Assembly (NCBI GenBank): GCA_965276955.1
Contig: CBDIBP010000026.1
Span: 1 to 64,000 of the forward strand
DNA length: 64,000 bases
From: JABDEZ01 sp965276955
GTDB lineage: Bacteria; Bacteroidota; Bacteroidia; Chitinophagales; Chitinophagaceae
Direction: 5' to 3'
Shown one piece after another: positions 25,979 to 34,428 of this stretch. Within the stretch, counting starts at the first letter, position 1; the number at the start of each line of letters is the position of its first letter. The notes under the pieces were generated by a model. That model saw only the letters and a program-made list of their open reading frames with translations, did no database searches and was not told the origin of the DNA. The translations under genes were made by a program, and so were the position numbers.

Positions 25979-27036
25979 TGGTAATGTACCTGCTGCGGCG
26001 CATTAGGTATAGCATCTTGGTATTGCTGGGTGTGGTGAGCATCGTGTTCTTTTTGTTCAACGTGCTTCCTGCCGACCCTGTGCGCCTTACCATGGGTCAG
26101 CGCAGCGATGAGAAGACCGCCCAGAACATACGGAAAGACCTGGGCCTCGATAAGCCTGTGTGGGCCAGGTATGTACAGTACCTCGATGACCTGTCTCCCG
26201 TAGCCATGCACCCTGCCACCACTGCTGCACAGCAAAAATACAGTTATGTAAAGCTGCTGCCATTGCCTGCTGGGAATGCGCTTACGCTGCAGTGGCCTTA
26301 CCTTGGGCGCTCATACCGCACCAGCCGCCAGGTCACCACGGTCCTGGGCGAGGCATTGCCCGGCACCATGCTCCTTGCACTTGCAGCTATGTTCATTGCT
26401 ACTATATTAGGTATAGTGCTGGGTATGGTCGCCGCCCTGCACAAAGGCCGCTGGCCCGATACTGCCGCTATCGCCGCAAGCGTTGCCGGTATCTCCATGC
26501 CTTCCTTTTTTGCTGGTCTGCTTATAGCATACGTGTTCGGGTACCTCCTGCACAGCTATACTGGCCTTAACATGACAGGCAGCCTGTGGGACTACGATGC
26601 GTTTACCGGTCGCCACCTGGCACTGCGCAATATGATACTGCCGGCGCTGGCACTCGGCATCCGACCGCTGGCCATCATTACCCAGCTCACCCGCAGTGCC
26701 CTGCTCGATGTGTTGGGGCAAGACTACATACGCACCGCATATGCCAAAGGCCTTACCCGTTACAAAGTAATACTGCGCCACGCACTCCCCAATGCGCTCA
26801 ACCCTGTTATCACAGCCGTAACAGGGTGGCTGGCAGAACTGTTGGCAGGCGCCTTCTTCGTGGAGTACATTTTTGGCTGGAAGGGCATAGGTAAGATAAC
26901 TGTAGATGCGCTGGACAAATTCGATTTCCCACTCGTCATGGGCGCGGTACTGCTTACTGCTTTTATATTCATTATTATTAACTTGCTCACAGATATGTTA
27001 TATGCGTTGCTCGACCCCCGTGTGAGGCTGTATTAA
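25978..27036 (+). CDS. Orphan ABC permease, DppB/OppB type
   Basis: 352 aa from the ATG at 25978, which overlaps the previous stop as TAATG. Typical OppB features: first helix RRIRYSILVLLGVVSIVFFLFNVLPADPVRL, the permease domain with TRSALLDVLGQDYIRTAYAKGL (EAA loop region) and GAFFVEYIFGWKGIG. Normally it pairs with an OppC permease, ATPases and a binding protein; none of these is in the neighbourhood. In Bacteroidota single permeases of this type occur dispersed, so the partners are probably elsewhere. Confidence 0.9.
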   Translation: MVMYLLRRIRYSILVLLGVVSIVFFLFNVLPADPVRLTMGQRSDEKTAQNIRKDLGLDKPVWARYVQYLDDLSPVAMHPATTAAQQKYSYVKLLPLPAGNALTLQWPYLGRSYRTSRQVTTVLGEALPGTMLLALAAMFIATILGIVLGMVAALHKGRWPDTAAIAASVAGISMPSFFAGLLIAYVFGYLLHSYTGLNMTGSLWDYDAFTGRHLALRNMILPALALGIRPLAIITQLTRSALLDVLGQDYIRTAYAKGLTRYKVILRHALPNALNPVITAVTGWLAELLAGAFFVEYIFGWKGIGKITVDALDKFDFPLVMGAVLLTAFIFIIINLLTDMLYALLDPRVRLY

Positions 27037-27086
27037 AAGGCCGGCAACGTATGCGATAAAAGTAAGCGCGATAATAATAATGTATC

Positions 27087-27094
27087 TATTTTTG
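27087..27094 (+). promoter_or_regulatory. -7 promoter box of metF
   Basis: TATTTTTG, 14 nt before the metF ATG. Confidence 0.6.
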
Positions 27095-27108
27095 CAATTC
27101 AGAAATTT

Positions 27109-28062
27109 ATGAAAGTCACAGAACAATTAGCCTCAGCTACCGATACTATTATATCGCTTGAAATATTACCGCCCACTAAAGGTAAAAGTATAGAGTCCAT
27201 ATATCAGGGCATCGATCCGCTTATGGAGTTCAAGCCCTCGTTCGTCAATGTTACCTACCACCGTGCCGAACAAATGTACAAGAAACGTGCTGATGGCAAC
27301 TTTGAGCGGATAGAGATCCGCAAGCGCCCGGGCACTGTAGGCATCTGTGCCGCTATCATGAACAAATATAAGGTGGAGGCCATTCCACACCTTATATGTG
27401 GTGGTTTCAGCAAGGAAGAAACAGAGAATGCACTTATAGACCTCCACTTCCTGGGTGTGAACAACGTGCTGGCGCTTAGGGGTGATGCTGCTGCCAATGA
27501 AAAATTCTTCAGTGCGCATCCCAGTGGTCACCGTTACGCCGAAGATCTGGTAAAACAGGTCATCAGCCTCAACAATGGTAAGTACATGGAAGACGATATC
27601 ATAGATGGTGTAAAGACCAACTTCTGCATAGGTGTTGCCGGCTACCCGGAAAAGCATTTTGAGGCTCCGAACCTGGACACCGATATCGAATACCTGAAGC
27701 GCAAAATAGAACTTGGTGCCGATTATGTGACCACCCAAATGTTCTTCGATAATAAGCACTTTTATAACTACGTAGCACAGTGTAAGGCCCATGGTATCAC
27801 CGCGCCTATCGTGCCAGGGCTAAAACCACTTACCGGTAAGCGCCAGCTCAGTGTCATACCCAGCATCTTTAATGTGGAAGTTCCTGTAGAGCTGTACAAG
27901 GCTATAATGAGTGCTAAGAACGAGGCCGAGTGCGACCAGGTTGGTACCGAATGGCTCCTGCACCAGTGCCGCGACCTCCTGAAGAACAAAGCGCCTATGC
28001 TGCACTTCTACACCCTGGGCAAGCCCCAGGTCATCTACAATGTGCTGAAACAACTTTTGTAA
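27109..28062 (+). CDS. metF: 5,10-methylenetetrahydrofolate reductase
   Basis: 317 aa TIM barrel with the MetF pattern: ISLEILPPTKGKSIESIYQ (catalytic Glu), FVNVTYHR, IPHLICGGFSKEE, NNVLALRGD (FAD contact), GADYVTTQMFFDN and PIVPGLKPLTGKRQL. It reduces methylenetetrahydrofolate to methyltetrahydrofolate for methionine synthesis using FADH2. No SAM or cobalamin riboswitch is visible in the short leader. Ends before a strong terminator. Confidence 0.95.
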   Translation: MKVTEQLASATDTIISLEILPPTKGKSIESIYQGIDPLMEFKPSFVNVTYHRAEQMYKKRADGNFERIEIRKRPGTVGICAAIMNKYKVEAIPHLICGGFSKEETENALIDLHFLGVNNVLALRGDAAANEKFFSAHPSGHRYAEDLVKQVISLNNGKYMEDDIIDGVKTNFCIGVAGYPEKHFEAPNLDTDIEYLKRKIELGADYVTTQMFFDNKHFYNYVAQCKAHGITAPIVPGLKPLTGKRQLSVIPSIFNVEVPVELYKAIMSAKNEAECDQVGTEWLLHQCRDLLKNKAPMLHFYTLGKPQVIYNVLKQLL

Positions 28063-28083
28063 TTATACTTGTTAGTATTTATT

Positions 28084-28123
28084 GCAGGGCCGGAGCAGTA
28101 TTATTGCTCCGGCCCTGCCTTTT
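28084..28123. terminator. Strong bidirectional terminator between metF and the beta-lactamase gene
   Basis: GCAGGGCCGGAGCA / TGCTCCGGCCCTGC, 14-bp perfect stem with a short loop and CTTTT tail, between convergent genes. Confidence 0.85.
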
Positions 28124-28140
28124 AGAATACATTGAGATGG

Positions 28141-29010
28141 TTATTTAGCCGTTGCTGCCGGTATGGCCCCATAGTCTTTCAACACATCCTTTGCCATTTC
28201 CACCCGCAGGTTCACCCAGTCCTTGGTAGTGTCGTTCTTCCCTATCTCAAAGTTTTGCGCAAAGAAATACGGGTACATGCGTATATCGCTTTTGTTCATA
28301 GCATCCTTGTCTTCCTTCACGTTCATGATGCGCTCCACAAAGCCCACTACCCATAGTATATTGTTACCATTAGGCAGGTTGCCCCAGCCGGTCTTGTAGT
28401 ACAGTCGGTATTGCGGGGTTTCCTCACGCAGCATCATACTCCGTACTATGCGCTGGCTGCGCTCGCTAAACGGTAGTTCATTAAAGTACATGCGCTTCAG
28501 CAGGCCCACCTGCTCATCAGTCGATACCTGCAGGCTGTTGTTCAGCCAAAAGGTATCTATAGCGCCGCCTATTTTCATATTGCCATACTTTGCAGTATCC
28601 AGGTAGTGTTGCATGCGCTGCTGGCCTATGCGGCGGGCTACTTCCTGGTAGTAGGGTACGCAGCTCACCTTGAACGCTTCACGCATGTTCATATCCTTGT
28701 TCCACTCCGGGCGGCGCACTATACCATCCCACTTTATTATCAGTTGGTCATCAGGGGCTACCACCGTTTCCAGCGCTACCATGCTATTGAATATCTTGAA
28801 GGTAGATGCCGGGGTAAATTGCTGTAAGCAACGCTCTTTATTATAGTAGTGTATAGCTTCATGATTGTTATCTCTCAGTATGAAGCAGGCATTGTTAATG
28901 CCTTGTGCCTGGTAATACTTGCCCCAATCCGGGTGGTCAGTAATGCGGGTCTTGGCGCAACTCGCCAGCAGCAGCATGGCGCAAAGAACAGGTATGTAAC
29001 GTATTTGCAT
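28141..29010 (-). CDS. Class D (OXA-type) beta-lactamase, lipoprotein form
   Basis: 289 aa. Signal peptide with lipobox LLASC (Cys18). All class D active-site motifs are present: S69-T-F-K72 (PASTFKIFN; nucleophile Ser and carbamylated Lys), S116-x-V118 (SCV), Y142-G-N144, W155 and K206-T-G208 (YKTGWG). It hydrolyses beta-lactams by an acyl-enzyme route in the periplasm, probably anchored to a membrane. A penicillin-binding or sensor homologue without hydrolysis cannot be excluded, but the motif set is complete. No transposon is nearby, so it looks like a resident chromosomal gene. A TATCTTTG box lies 22 nt upstream. Confidence 0.9.
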   Translation of the reverse strand: MQIRYIPVLCAMLLLASCAKTRITDHPDWGKYYQAQGINNACFILRDNNHEAIHYYNKERCLQQFTPASTFKIFNSMVALETVVAPDDQLIIKWDGIVRRPEWNKDMNMREAFKVSCVPYYQEVARRIGQQRMQHYLDTAKYGNMKIGGAIDTFWLNNSLQVSTDEQVGLLKRMYFNELPFSERSQRIVRSMMLREETPQYRLYYKTGWGNLPNGNNILWVVGFVERIMNVKEDKDAMNKSDIRMYPYFFAQNFEIGKNDTTKDWVNLRVEMAKDVLKDYGAIPAATAK

Positions 29011-29032
29011 AAATATGTGGTAAATGACGGTG

Positions 29033-29040
29033 CAAAGATA
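29033..29040 (-). promoter_or_regulatory. -7 promoter box of the beta-lactamase gene
   Basis: TATCTTTG on the minus strand, 22 nt before the ATG. Confidence 0.6.
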
Positions 29041-29217
29041 ATTGAATGTAGAAGGATTATTGGTTTAAATGACAAGCACGGTCCATCTTATACTTCATCG
29101 TAAAAAAATGAATAGCTAAATAAAAATGTAGAAATAGGTTAAGGTCACGTAAACCCTGATATTCTCTCTTTAATTTTATAAATGAATGATATAAATTAGC
29201 AGATATAAAACAAAGCA

Positions 29218-30156
29218 ATGGACCACGATCTTGTACTGCGCCGCCAGGTACTATATCAGTTTTGGGAGCGCACAAGCAATTCCACCAAGGGCAAACCTCA
29301 ACCACTATCGGTGCCCGATTGGAATCAACAGGTATATTTCCTATCAGGGTCGGGTGTAGGTACAGAAGAGGCATTGCAATATATATGTACAAAGCGCCCT
29401 TCTTTCGATGCGTTCATAGATTGGCTGCAACATACATATCAGCCCGGCACGTTAGCCCAGGTGGAGCAGACCGACGATGTGCTGACACAGGAAGACCTCG
29501 ACTTCTGGAACACAAATGGATATTTGGTAGTTAAAGATGCCGTTACCCAGGCCCAGTGCCAGGCTGCCCGCACAGCTATCTGGGAATGCCTCGATGCCCA
29601 GCCTCAGGATACCCAAAGCTGGTACAAGACCCATCCGCTTAAAAATGGCCTTATGGTCAGCCTTTTTCAGCATCCGGCACTCGATAGTGTTCGCCGTTCA
29701 CCAAAGATCAGGAAGGCATATGAGCAGGTATATAACAGCAAGGACATCTACCTGCTGGTCGATAAAGTAAGTTTTAATCCTCCCGAAGGCAATAGTTACA
29801 AGTTCATGGGTAGCCCCCTGCATTGGGATGTCAGCCTGCAATTGCCTATTCCGTTTGCCTTGCAGGGTATGCTGTATTTAACGAACACATGCGCTACTGA
29901 TGGCGCTTTTCATTGCGTACCCGGTTTTCATAACACAATAGCCGACTGGCTGGCAACAGTACCCTATGGCGAGGACCCCAGGGCCGCAGCCCTGCAACTG
30001 CAGCCCATCCCTGTTCCAGGCAACGCTGGGGATCTTGTCATCTGGCATCAGGCACTGCCACACTGTGCCACGCCAAACAAAGGAATTACACCCCGTATGG
30101 TACAATACATTGCCTACAAACCGATCAAAGAATTCAATCACGACATCTGGAAATAG
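29218..30156 (+). CDS. Phytanoyl-CoA dioxygenase (PhyH) family protein
   Basis: 312 aa Fe(II)/2-oxoglutarate oxygenase. The iron ligands are seen as H202-x-D204 (PLHWDVSLQ) and the distal H282 (LPHCATPN), with R293 (TPRMVQY) for 2-oxoglutarate. The PhyH N-terminus EEDLDFWNTNGYLVVKDAV-like stretch is at about 91-110, here preceded by a 90-residue helical extension. Substrate unknown; the family hydroxylates lipids, amino acids and natural products. Divergent from the beta-lactamase gene. Confidence 0.9.
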   Translation: MDHDLVLRRQVLYQFWERTSNSTKGKPQPLSVPDWNQQVYFLSGSGVGTEEALQYICTKRPSFDAFIDWLQHTYQPGTLAQVEQTDDVLTQEDLDFWNTNGYLVVKDAVTQAQCQAARTAIWECLDAQPQDTQSWYKTHPLKNGLMVSLFQHPALDSVRRSPKIRKAYEQVYNSKDIYLLVDKVSFNPPEGNSYKFMGSPLHWDVSLQLPIPFALQGMLYLTNTCATDGAFHCVPGFHNTIADWLATVPYGEDPRAAALQLQPIPVPGNAGDLVIWHQALPHCATPNKGITPRMVQYIAYKPIKEFNHDIWK

Positions 30157-30376
30157 GGCGGAGTGTCGCTATGTTATACTCCTATCCACAAAAACGCGTC
30201 TGATACTTCGCCAGCCTGCCCTGCAAGCTGTATGGGTTCCTAAAATATGTGGATATGATTATTTGGAAACGCCTTCCCGCGTATCGTATCTTGCCCTTTT
30301 TTACCTTTTAAACCTATTAATAGCTCTACGATACACCAACCTGTTTAGCCCCACATATACCGCTTTTTCTTGTGGC
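30157..30376 (+). other. Non-coding region before the repeat pair
   Basis: 220 bp between the PhyH gene and repeat copy 1. The only clear structure is a 9-bp hairpin at its end, CCGCTTTTT / AAAAAGCGG (30360-30388), which runs into repeat copy 1. No ORF or promoter recognised. Confidence 0.4.
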
Positions 30377-30496
30377 AGTAAAAAGCGGAAAAAACAAGAA
30401 ATGAACTAAAAAAACAATATCAGCTACCACACGGTATTTCACAGATCGGCTATCCCCAAAATGACCGGTTTCATTTTTTCTTACCGTCCGGAAATT
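30377..30496 (+). repeat. 120-nt dispersed repeat, copy 1
   Basis: Shares an ordered set of words with three other copies: AGTAAAAAGCGG at the start, AAGAAATGAAC, GCTACCACACGGTATTTC, AAAATGACCGGTTTCATTTT and CGGAAATT at the end. It is the most diverged copy. It is followed by copy 2 at a distance of 213 nt. Confidence 0.65.
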
Positions 30497-30589
30497 CTGT
30501 TGATAATAGATCCTTCCCTTTTCAAGGTAAGGTGCCGAAGGCGGAAGGGTTGGTCTCGTGCCGAGCACCTCGCACAAATTACCGACATC

Positions 30590-30710
30590 GGTAAAAAACG
30601 GAAAAAAGAGAAATTTATATTTCAATTAATATTAGCCATCACAAAGCATTTTAACCACATCAACACTACAGAAATGACCGATTTTATTTTTCTTCCAACA
30701 TCGGAAATTT
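30590..30710 (+). repeat. 120-nt dispersed repeat, copy 2
   Basis: Words in order: GGTAAAAAACGG, GAGAAATTTATATTTC, AGCCATCACAAAGCATTTT, ATGACCGATTTTATTTTTC, ATCGGAAATTT. Its first bases are part of a small dyad TTACCGA-CA-TCGGTAA (30579-30594). Ends 70 nt before the M16 protease ATG, in the same orientation. Confidence 0.75.
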
Positions 30711-30780
30711 CCCTTCCGCCGCACAAAACAAAAAACATTTTTTATATATTTATGTACACATCTCACATAAACATAAAATT

Positions 30781-33534
30781 ATGACCATCAGTAAACTCAT
30801 ATTGCCGGTGTCAATATCACTATTGGCTGCGGTCATCTCGCCTGGCTATGCACAGCAGAAAAGTATTAAAAAAAATACACCTGCTGCAAGATCAGCTCTT
30901 CAAAGAACGGCAAGTGTAGAGGGCATTACAGAATACCGCCTGGCAAATGGTTTGCGGGTACTGCTGTTTCCCGATCCATCAAAGCCGACCATCACCGTGA
31001 ATGTTACATACATGGTAGGTTCGCGCATGGAGGGATACGGAGAGACCGGGATGGCCCACCTGCTGGAGCATATGGTGTTCAAAGGGGCTACCCATCACCC
31101 TAATGTGCCGCAAGAGCTGACCGCCCACGGTGCCAACCCCAACGGCAGCACCAGCTTCGACCGTACCAACTATTTCGAGACCTTTCAGGCCAGTAATGAG
31201 AACTTGGATTGGGCGTTGAGTATGGAATCAGATCGTATGGTGAATTCGTTCATTGCCGAGAAAGACCTGAGGAGTGAGTTTACTGTGGTCCGCAATGAGT
31301 TTGAAAAGGATGAGAACTATGCGCCAAACATATTGGAAGAGCGTGTATTATCTACTGCATATTTGTGGCACAACTACGGCAAGGCTACCATAGGCTCTAA
31401 AGAAGATATTGAAAGGGTACCTATAAAAAACCTGCAGGCTTTCTATCACAAATATTACCAGCCTGATAATGCCATACTGCTGGTGGCAGGAAAGATTGAT
31501 GAAGCCAAGACCCTGCAATTAGTGAATAAATATTTTGGAGCTATACCTAAGCCAGCCCGTGTGCTGGACCCAACCTACACGGTAGAGCCAGAGCAGGATG
31601 GCGAGCGCTATGTGGAGCTCAGAAGGGCGGGAGATATACAGTCTGTAGGTGTTTGCTACCACATACCTGCAGGGCCAGATGCCGACTATGAGGCGTTTGA
31701 TGTGCTGAACGATGTGCTGACCAACAAACCTAACGGACGACTGTACCAGGGCTTGGTAAAGACAGGCCTCGCAACAGATGTTTTTGCTGATGATCCTGCA
31801 CTGAAGGACCCTGGCTACTTGTACCTGGGTGCGAATGTGCTTAAGGAAAGGGACCTGGACAGCACTAAGGATGCACTACTGGCCATTGTCAAAAATATAA
31901 GAACAAAACCCATAACCGCAGATGAGGTAGCTAATGCCAAGAACAAACTACTGAGTGAATTTGATAAAAGCTATCGCAACAGTGAGGATATAGGCTTGTA
32001 CCTGAGCGAGTACATAGCCCAGGGCGATTGGCGCCTGGCATTTATATATCGCGACAGGGTAAAGCAGGTAACAGCGGAGCAGGTAAATAAACTGGCTGCT
32101 CAGTACTTCATTAAGTCGAACCGTACTGTGGGCGAATTCATACCTACCGATAAGCCTAAACGGGTAAAGGTGCCGGAAACACCGGATATTACCAAACTGG
32201 TAACAGAATACAAAGGCCAGGCTGCCCTTGCGCAGGCCGAAGCGTTCGACCCTTCTTGCGACAATATAGATAAGCGCACGGAGACCGGTAAAATAGCAGG
32301 TGGTGCCAGGTATGCGTTGCTTGCCAAAACAACACGTGGCAATTCTGTTGCAGCAACAATAGCACTGCGCATCGGGGATGAAAAGAGCCTTGAAAATAAG
32401 GCTTCTATCGCTGCACTTACTGCTGGTATGCTAAAGAAAGGGACGCAGAGTAAAACCATGGCCCAGGTCAATGAAACACTGGATAAGCTTGCATCGTCGC
32501 TGGACATCTACAGCAATGAGCAGAACATAACTATAGTCATCAAGTCTACGAAGCAAAGCTTGCCTGCTGTAATGGACCTGTTGAACGATATTTTGCGTCA
32601 TCCTGCTTTTCCGGAGCAGGAATTGAGAACGCTGAAAGAAGAGAATATAAGCAATATAGAACAGCAGCGTTCAGAACCACAGAGTGTTGCATTCACCGAG
32701 TTCGAACGTATAGAGAACCCCTATCCTAAAGAGAGTATCAAATACGTGATGACACCGGATGAGCAGGTGAGTGCTATAAAAAAAGTGACCATAGACGAGG
32801 TGCGCTCTTTCTATAACAACTTTTATAATAGCACAAATGCTACAATGGCTTTTGTGGGTGACATGGATACTAAAGCAACTAAAGAAAAGCTAAATACCAT
32901 ATTTGCTAACTGGACATCTCCACAAGGGTTCACCCGCATTGCCGGTCCATACCACGATACCAGAACAGAGAACAAAGAGATCAAAACTGCCGATAAAAAG
33001 AGCGCCATGTTCGTAGCTGGCTTGCAGATGAAGATACGTGATGACAATCCGGAATACCCTTCACTGGTGATGGGTAATTTTATTTTCGGCGGTGGGTTCC
33101 TTAATTCAAGGTTAGCTACCCGTATACGTCAGAAGGAAGGATTAAGTTATGGTGTAGGGTCGTTCGTACGTGCTAACTCTATAGACGAAATGGGTTCGTT
33201 CACCTCCTATGCTATTTACAATCCAGACAACAAAGCCAGGCTGGAAGCAGCATGGAATGACGAACTGAACAAAATGGTGACCACTGGGTTTACAGAAGAG
33301 GAATTGAAGCAGGCAAAAGGCGGCATTATACAGTACCGCCAAAACTCATTCGCAGATGACGATCAACTTGCTGGCAGACTATGCAATAACCTTTACCTGA
33401 ACAGGACCATGAGTTGGGAAAAAGCATTGAATGACCATCTTCAAAACCTTTCGCTTACTACGCTGAATGCGGCAATGAAAAAGTACATAGAGCCTGCACA
33501 CATAACGTATGTAAAGGCCGGAGATTTTAAGTGA
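30781..33534 (+). CDS. Exported M16 zinc metalloprotease, two-unit form
   Basis: 917 aa with a signal peptide (SISLLAAVISPGYAQ). Zinc motif HxxEH at 93-97 (GMAHLLEHMVFKG) with the distal Glu in the following helix (ESDRMVNSFIAEKDLRSEF). The second half (about 480-917) is the inactive M16 repeat, giving the closed clamshell of pitrilysin-type enzymes. It probably cleaves peptides in the periplasm or at the surface. The leader contains two copies of the dispersed repeat. A TATATTTA box (30745) is a weak promoter candidate. Confidence 0.92.
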   Translation: MTISKLILPVSISLLAAVISPGYAQQKSIKKNTPAARSALQRTASVEGITEYRLANGLRVLLFPDPSKPTITVNVTYMVGSRMEGYGETGMAHLLEHMVFKGATHHPNVPQELTAHGANPNGSTSFDRTNYFETFQASNENLDWALSMESDRMVNSFIAEKDLRSEFTVVRNEFEKDENYAPNILEERVLSTAYLWHNYGKATIGSKEDIERVPIKNLQAFYHKYYQPDNAILLVAGKIDEAKTLQLVNKYFGAIPKPARVLDPTYTVEPEQDGERYVELRRAGDIQSVGVCYHIPAGPDADYEAFDVLNDVLTNKPNGRLYQGLVKTGLATDVFADDPALKDPGYLYLGANVLKERDLDSTKDALLAIVKNIRTKPITADEVANAKNKLLSEFDKSYRNSEDIGLYLSEYIAQGDWRLAFIYRDRVKQVTAEQVNKLAAQYFIKSNRTVGEFIPTDKPKRVKVPETPDITKLVTEYKGQAALAQAEAFDPSCDNIDKRTETGKIAGGARYALLAKTTRGNSVAATIALRIGDEKSLENKASIAALTAGMLKKGTQSKTMAQVNETLDKLASSLDIYSNEQNITIVIKSTKQSLPAVMDLLNDILRHPAFPEQELRTLKEENISNIEQQRSEPQSVAFTEFERIENPYPKESIKYVMTPDEQVSAIKKVTIDEVRSFYNNFYNSTNATMAFVGDMDTKATKEKLNTIFANWTSPQGFTRIAGPYHDTRTENKEIKTADKKSAMFVAGLQMKIRDDNPEYPSLVMGNFIFGGGFLNSRLATRIRQKEGLSYGVGSFVRANSIDEMGSFTSYAIYNPDNKARLEAAWNDELNKMVTTGFTEEELKQAKGGIIQYRQNSFADDDQLAGRLCNNLYLNRTMSWEKALNDHLQNLSLTTLNAAMKKYIEPAHITYVKAGDFK

Positions 33535-33565
33535 TTAGAATGATATACTAAGGTCTTAATTTTCA

Positions 33566-33597
33566 ATTGCGGCGTAGTTAACTAACTACGCCGCAAT
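33566..33597. terminator. Perfect hairpin after the M16 gene
   Basis: ATTGCGGCGTAGTTA / TAACTACGCCGCAAT, 15 bp. The T run is poor, but it sits 31 nt after the protease stop and before dgkA. Confidence 0.65.
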
Positions 33598-33612
33598 TAT
33601 GATAGCAAGAAT

Positions 33613-33972
33613 ATGAACAACAAAAAAATGACCATACGCAGCAGGCTCAATAGCTTTAAGTACGCCATTGAGGGCCTGTACTACCTGTTAAGAAAAGAGC
33701 CGAATGCCCAACTGCATTTTGTGGCAACGATCGGTGTAATAGTATTAGGTATAGTGCGGCAGATACACGCCACCCAATGGCTATACATAATGCTGGCCAT
33801 AGCTATAGTATGGATAGTGGAAGCCTTGAACACCGCCATAGAAAAGCTGTGCGATAAGTACACTACCCAATACGATGCCGACATCAAGATAATAAAGGAC
33901 GTAAGTGCAGGGGCGGTGCTGGTTGCTGCGCTGCTGAGTGTAGGGATAGCAGTTTGTGTTTTTTTAATGTGA
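33613..33972 (+). CDS. dgkA: Diacylglycerol/undecaprenol kinase
   Basis: 119 aa with three membrane helices. Family pattern: SRLNSFKYAIEGLYYLLRKEPNAQLHF-type N-terminal helix, catalytic EALNTAIEKLCDK near 70, and KDVSAGAVLVAAL at the third helix. It phosphorylates undecaprenol (Gram-positive style) or diacylglycerol at the inner membrane; the Bacteroidota subfamily substrate is uncertain. Confidence 0.92.
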   Translation: MNNKKMTIRSRLNSFKYAIEGLYYLLRKEPNAQLHFVATIGVIVLGIVRQIHATQWLYIMLAIAIVWIVEALNTAIEKLCDKYTTQYDADIKIIKDVSAGAVLVAALLSVGIAVCVFLM

Positions 33973-33990
33973 CAAGTCCATAGGTATGAA

Positions 33991-34215
33991 CTATAAATAA
34001 GGTGCAATAGGATCGTTCAGTACTTGTACAAACTCCAGATCCATGTATTGGTAACTGTCATCGATGTGGATTATGATTATTTTTTCAGAGTAAATAGCTG
34101 CACCAAATTTCTTAGTTAAACGCTGAATTGTGAATTTTTGAAAGTGCCTTAGCGGTAGGGTTCACCACTGGTTGCGGCTGCAAATAAATAATAAGTTTAT
34201 CAGCTAAGGCATGCC
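33991..34215 (-). pseudogene. Possible frameshifted remnant of a small gene
   Basis: On the minus strand two open stretches join if one A is removed near 34134: LADKLIIYLQPQPVVNPT then FTIQRLTKKFGAAIYSE and IIIIHIDDSYQYMDLEFVQV, ending at the stop 33993-33991. Together about 75 codons, but no ATG is present at the 5' side. The amino acid pattern looks protein-like; the family is not recognised. May be a decayed gene fragment. Confidence 0.3.
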
Positions 34216-34428
34216 ATTAATGTTATTTATCTAAGGGTGTTCCTGACACCTACAATTTACACCTTTTATGCATTTCATACGCGCAATGATCGATCGGACC
34301 CTTTGTCACACTAAAGTTTTAAAACAACATAATATACATTTTTAGGAGTGCTTAGCGAACTAAACCTTATTTTTGCTGTTGTTGTATCTTTAAATACTTT
34401 GTAGCAAGCTACTATATATTAATTTTTC
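34216..34428 (+). other. Upstream region of the desaturase gene
   Basis: Together with the remnant at 33991-34215 this fills the 456-bp gap between dgkA and the desaturase. It holds the desaturase promoter box (34368) and an AT-rich leader. An inverted repeat TGCCTTAGC (34145) / GCTAAGGCA (34203) lies inside the remnant. Nothing else supported. Confidence 0.4.
34368..34375 (+). promoter_or_regulatory. -7 promoter box of the desaturase gene
   Basis: TATTTTTG, 53 nt before the ATG at 34429. Confidence 0.55.

Noticed and set aside
27037..27108. SAM or cobalamin riboswitch before metF
   Set aside because: The promoter box leaves a leader of only about 10 nt.
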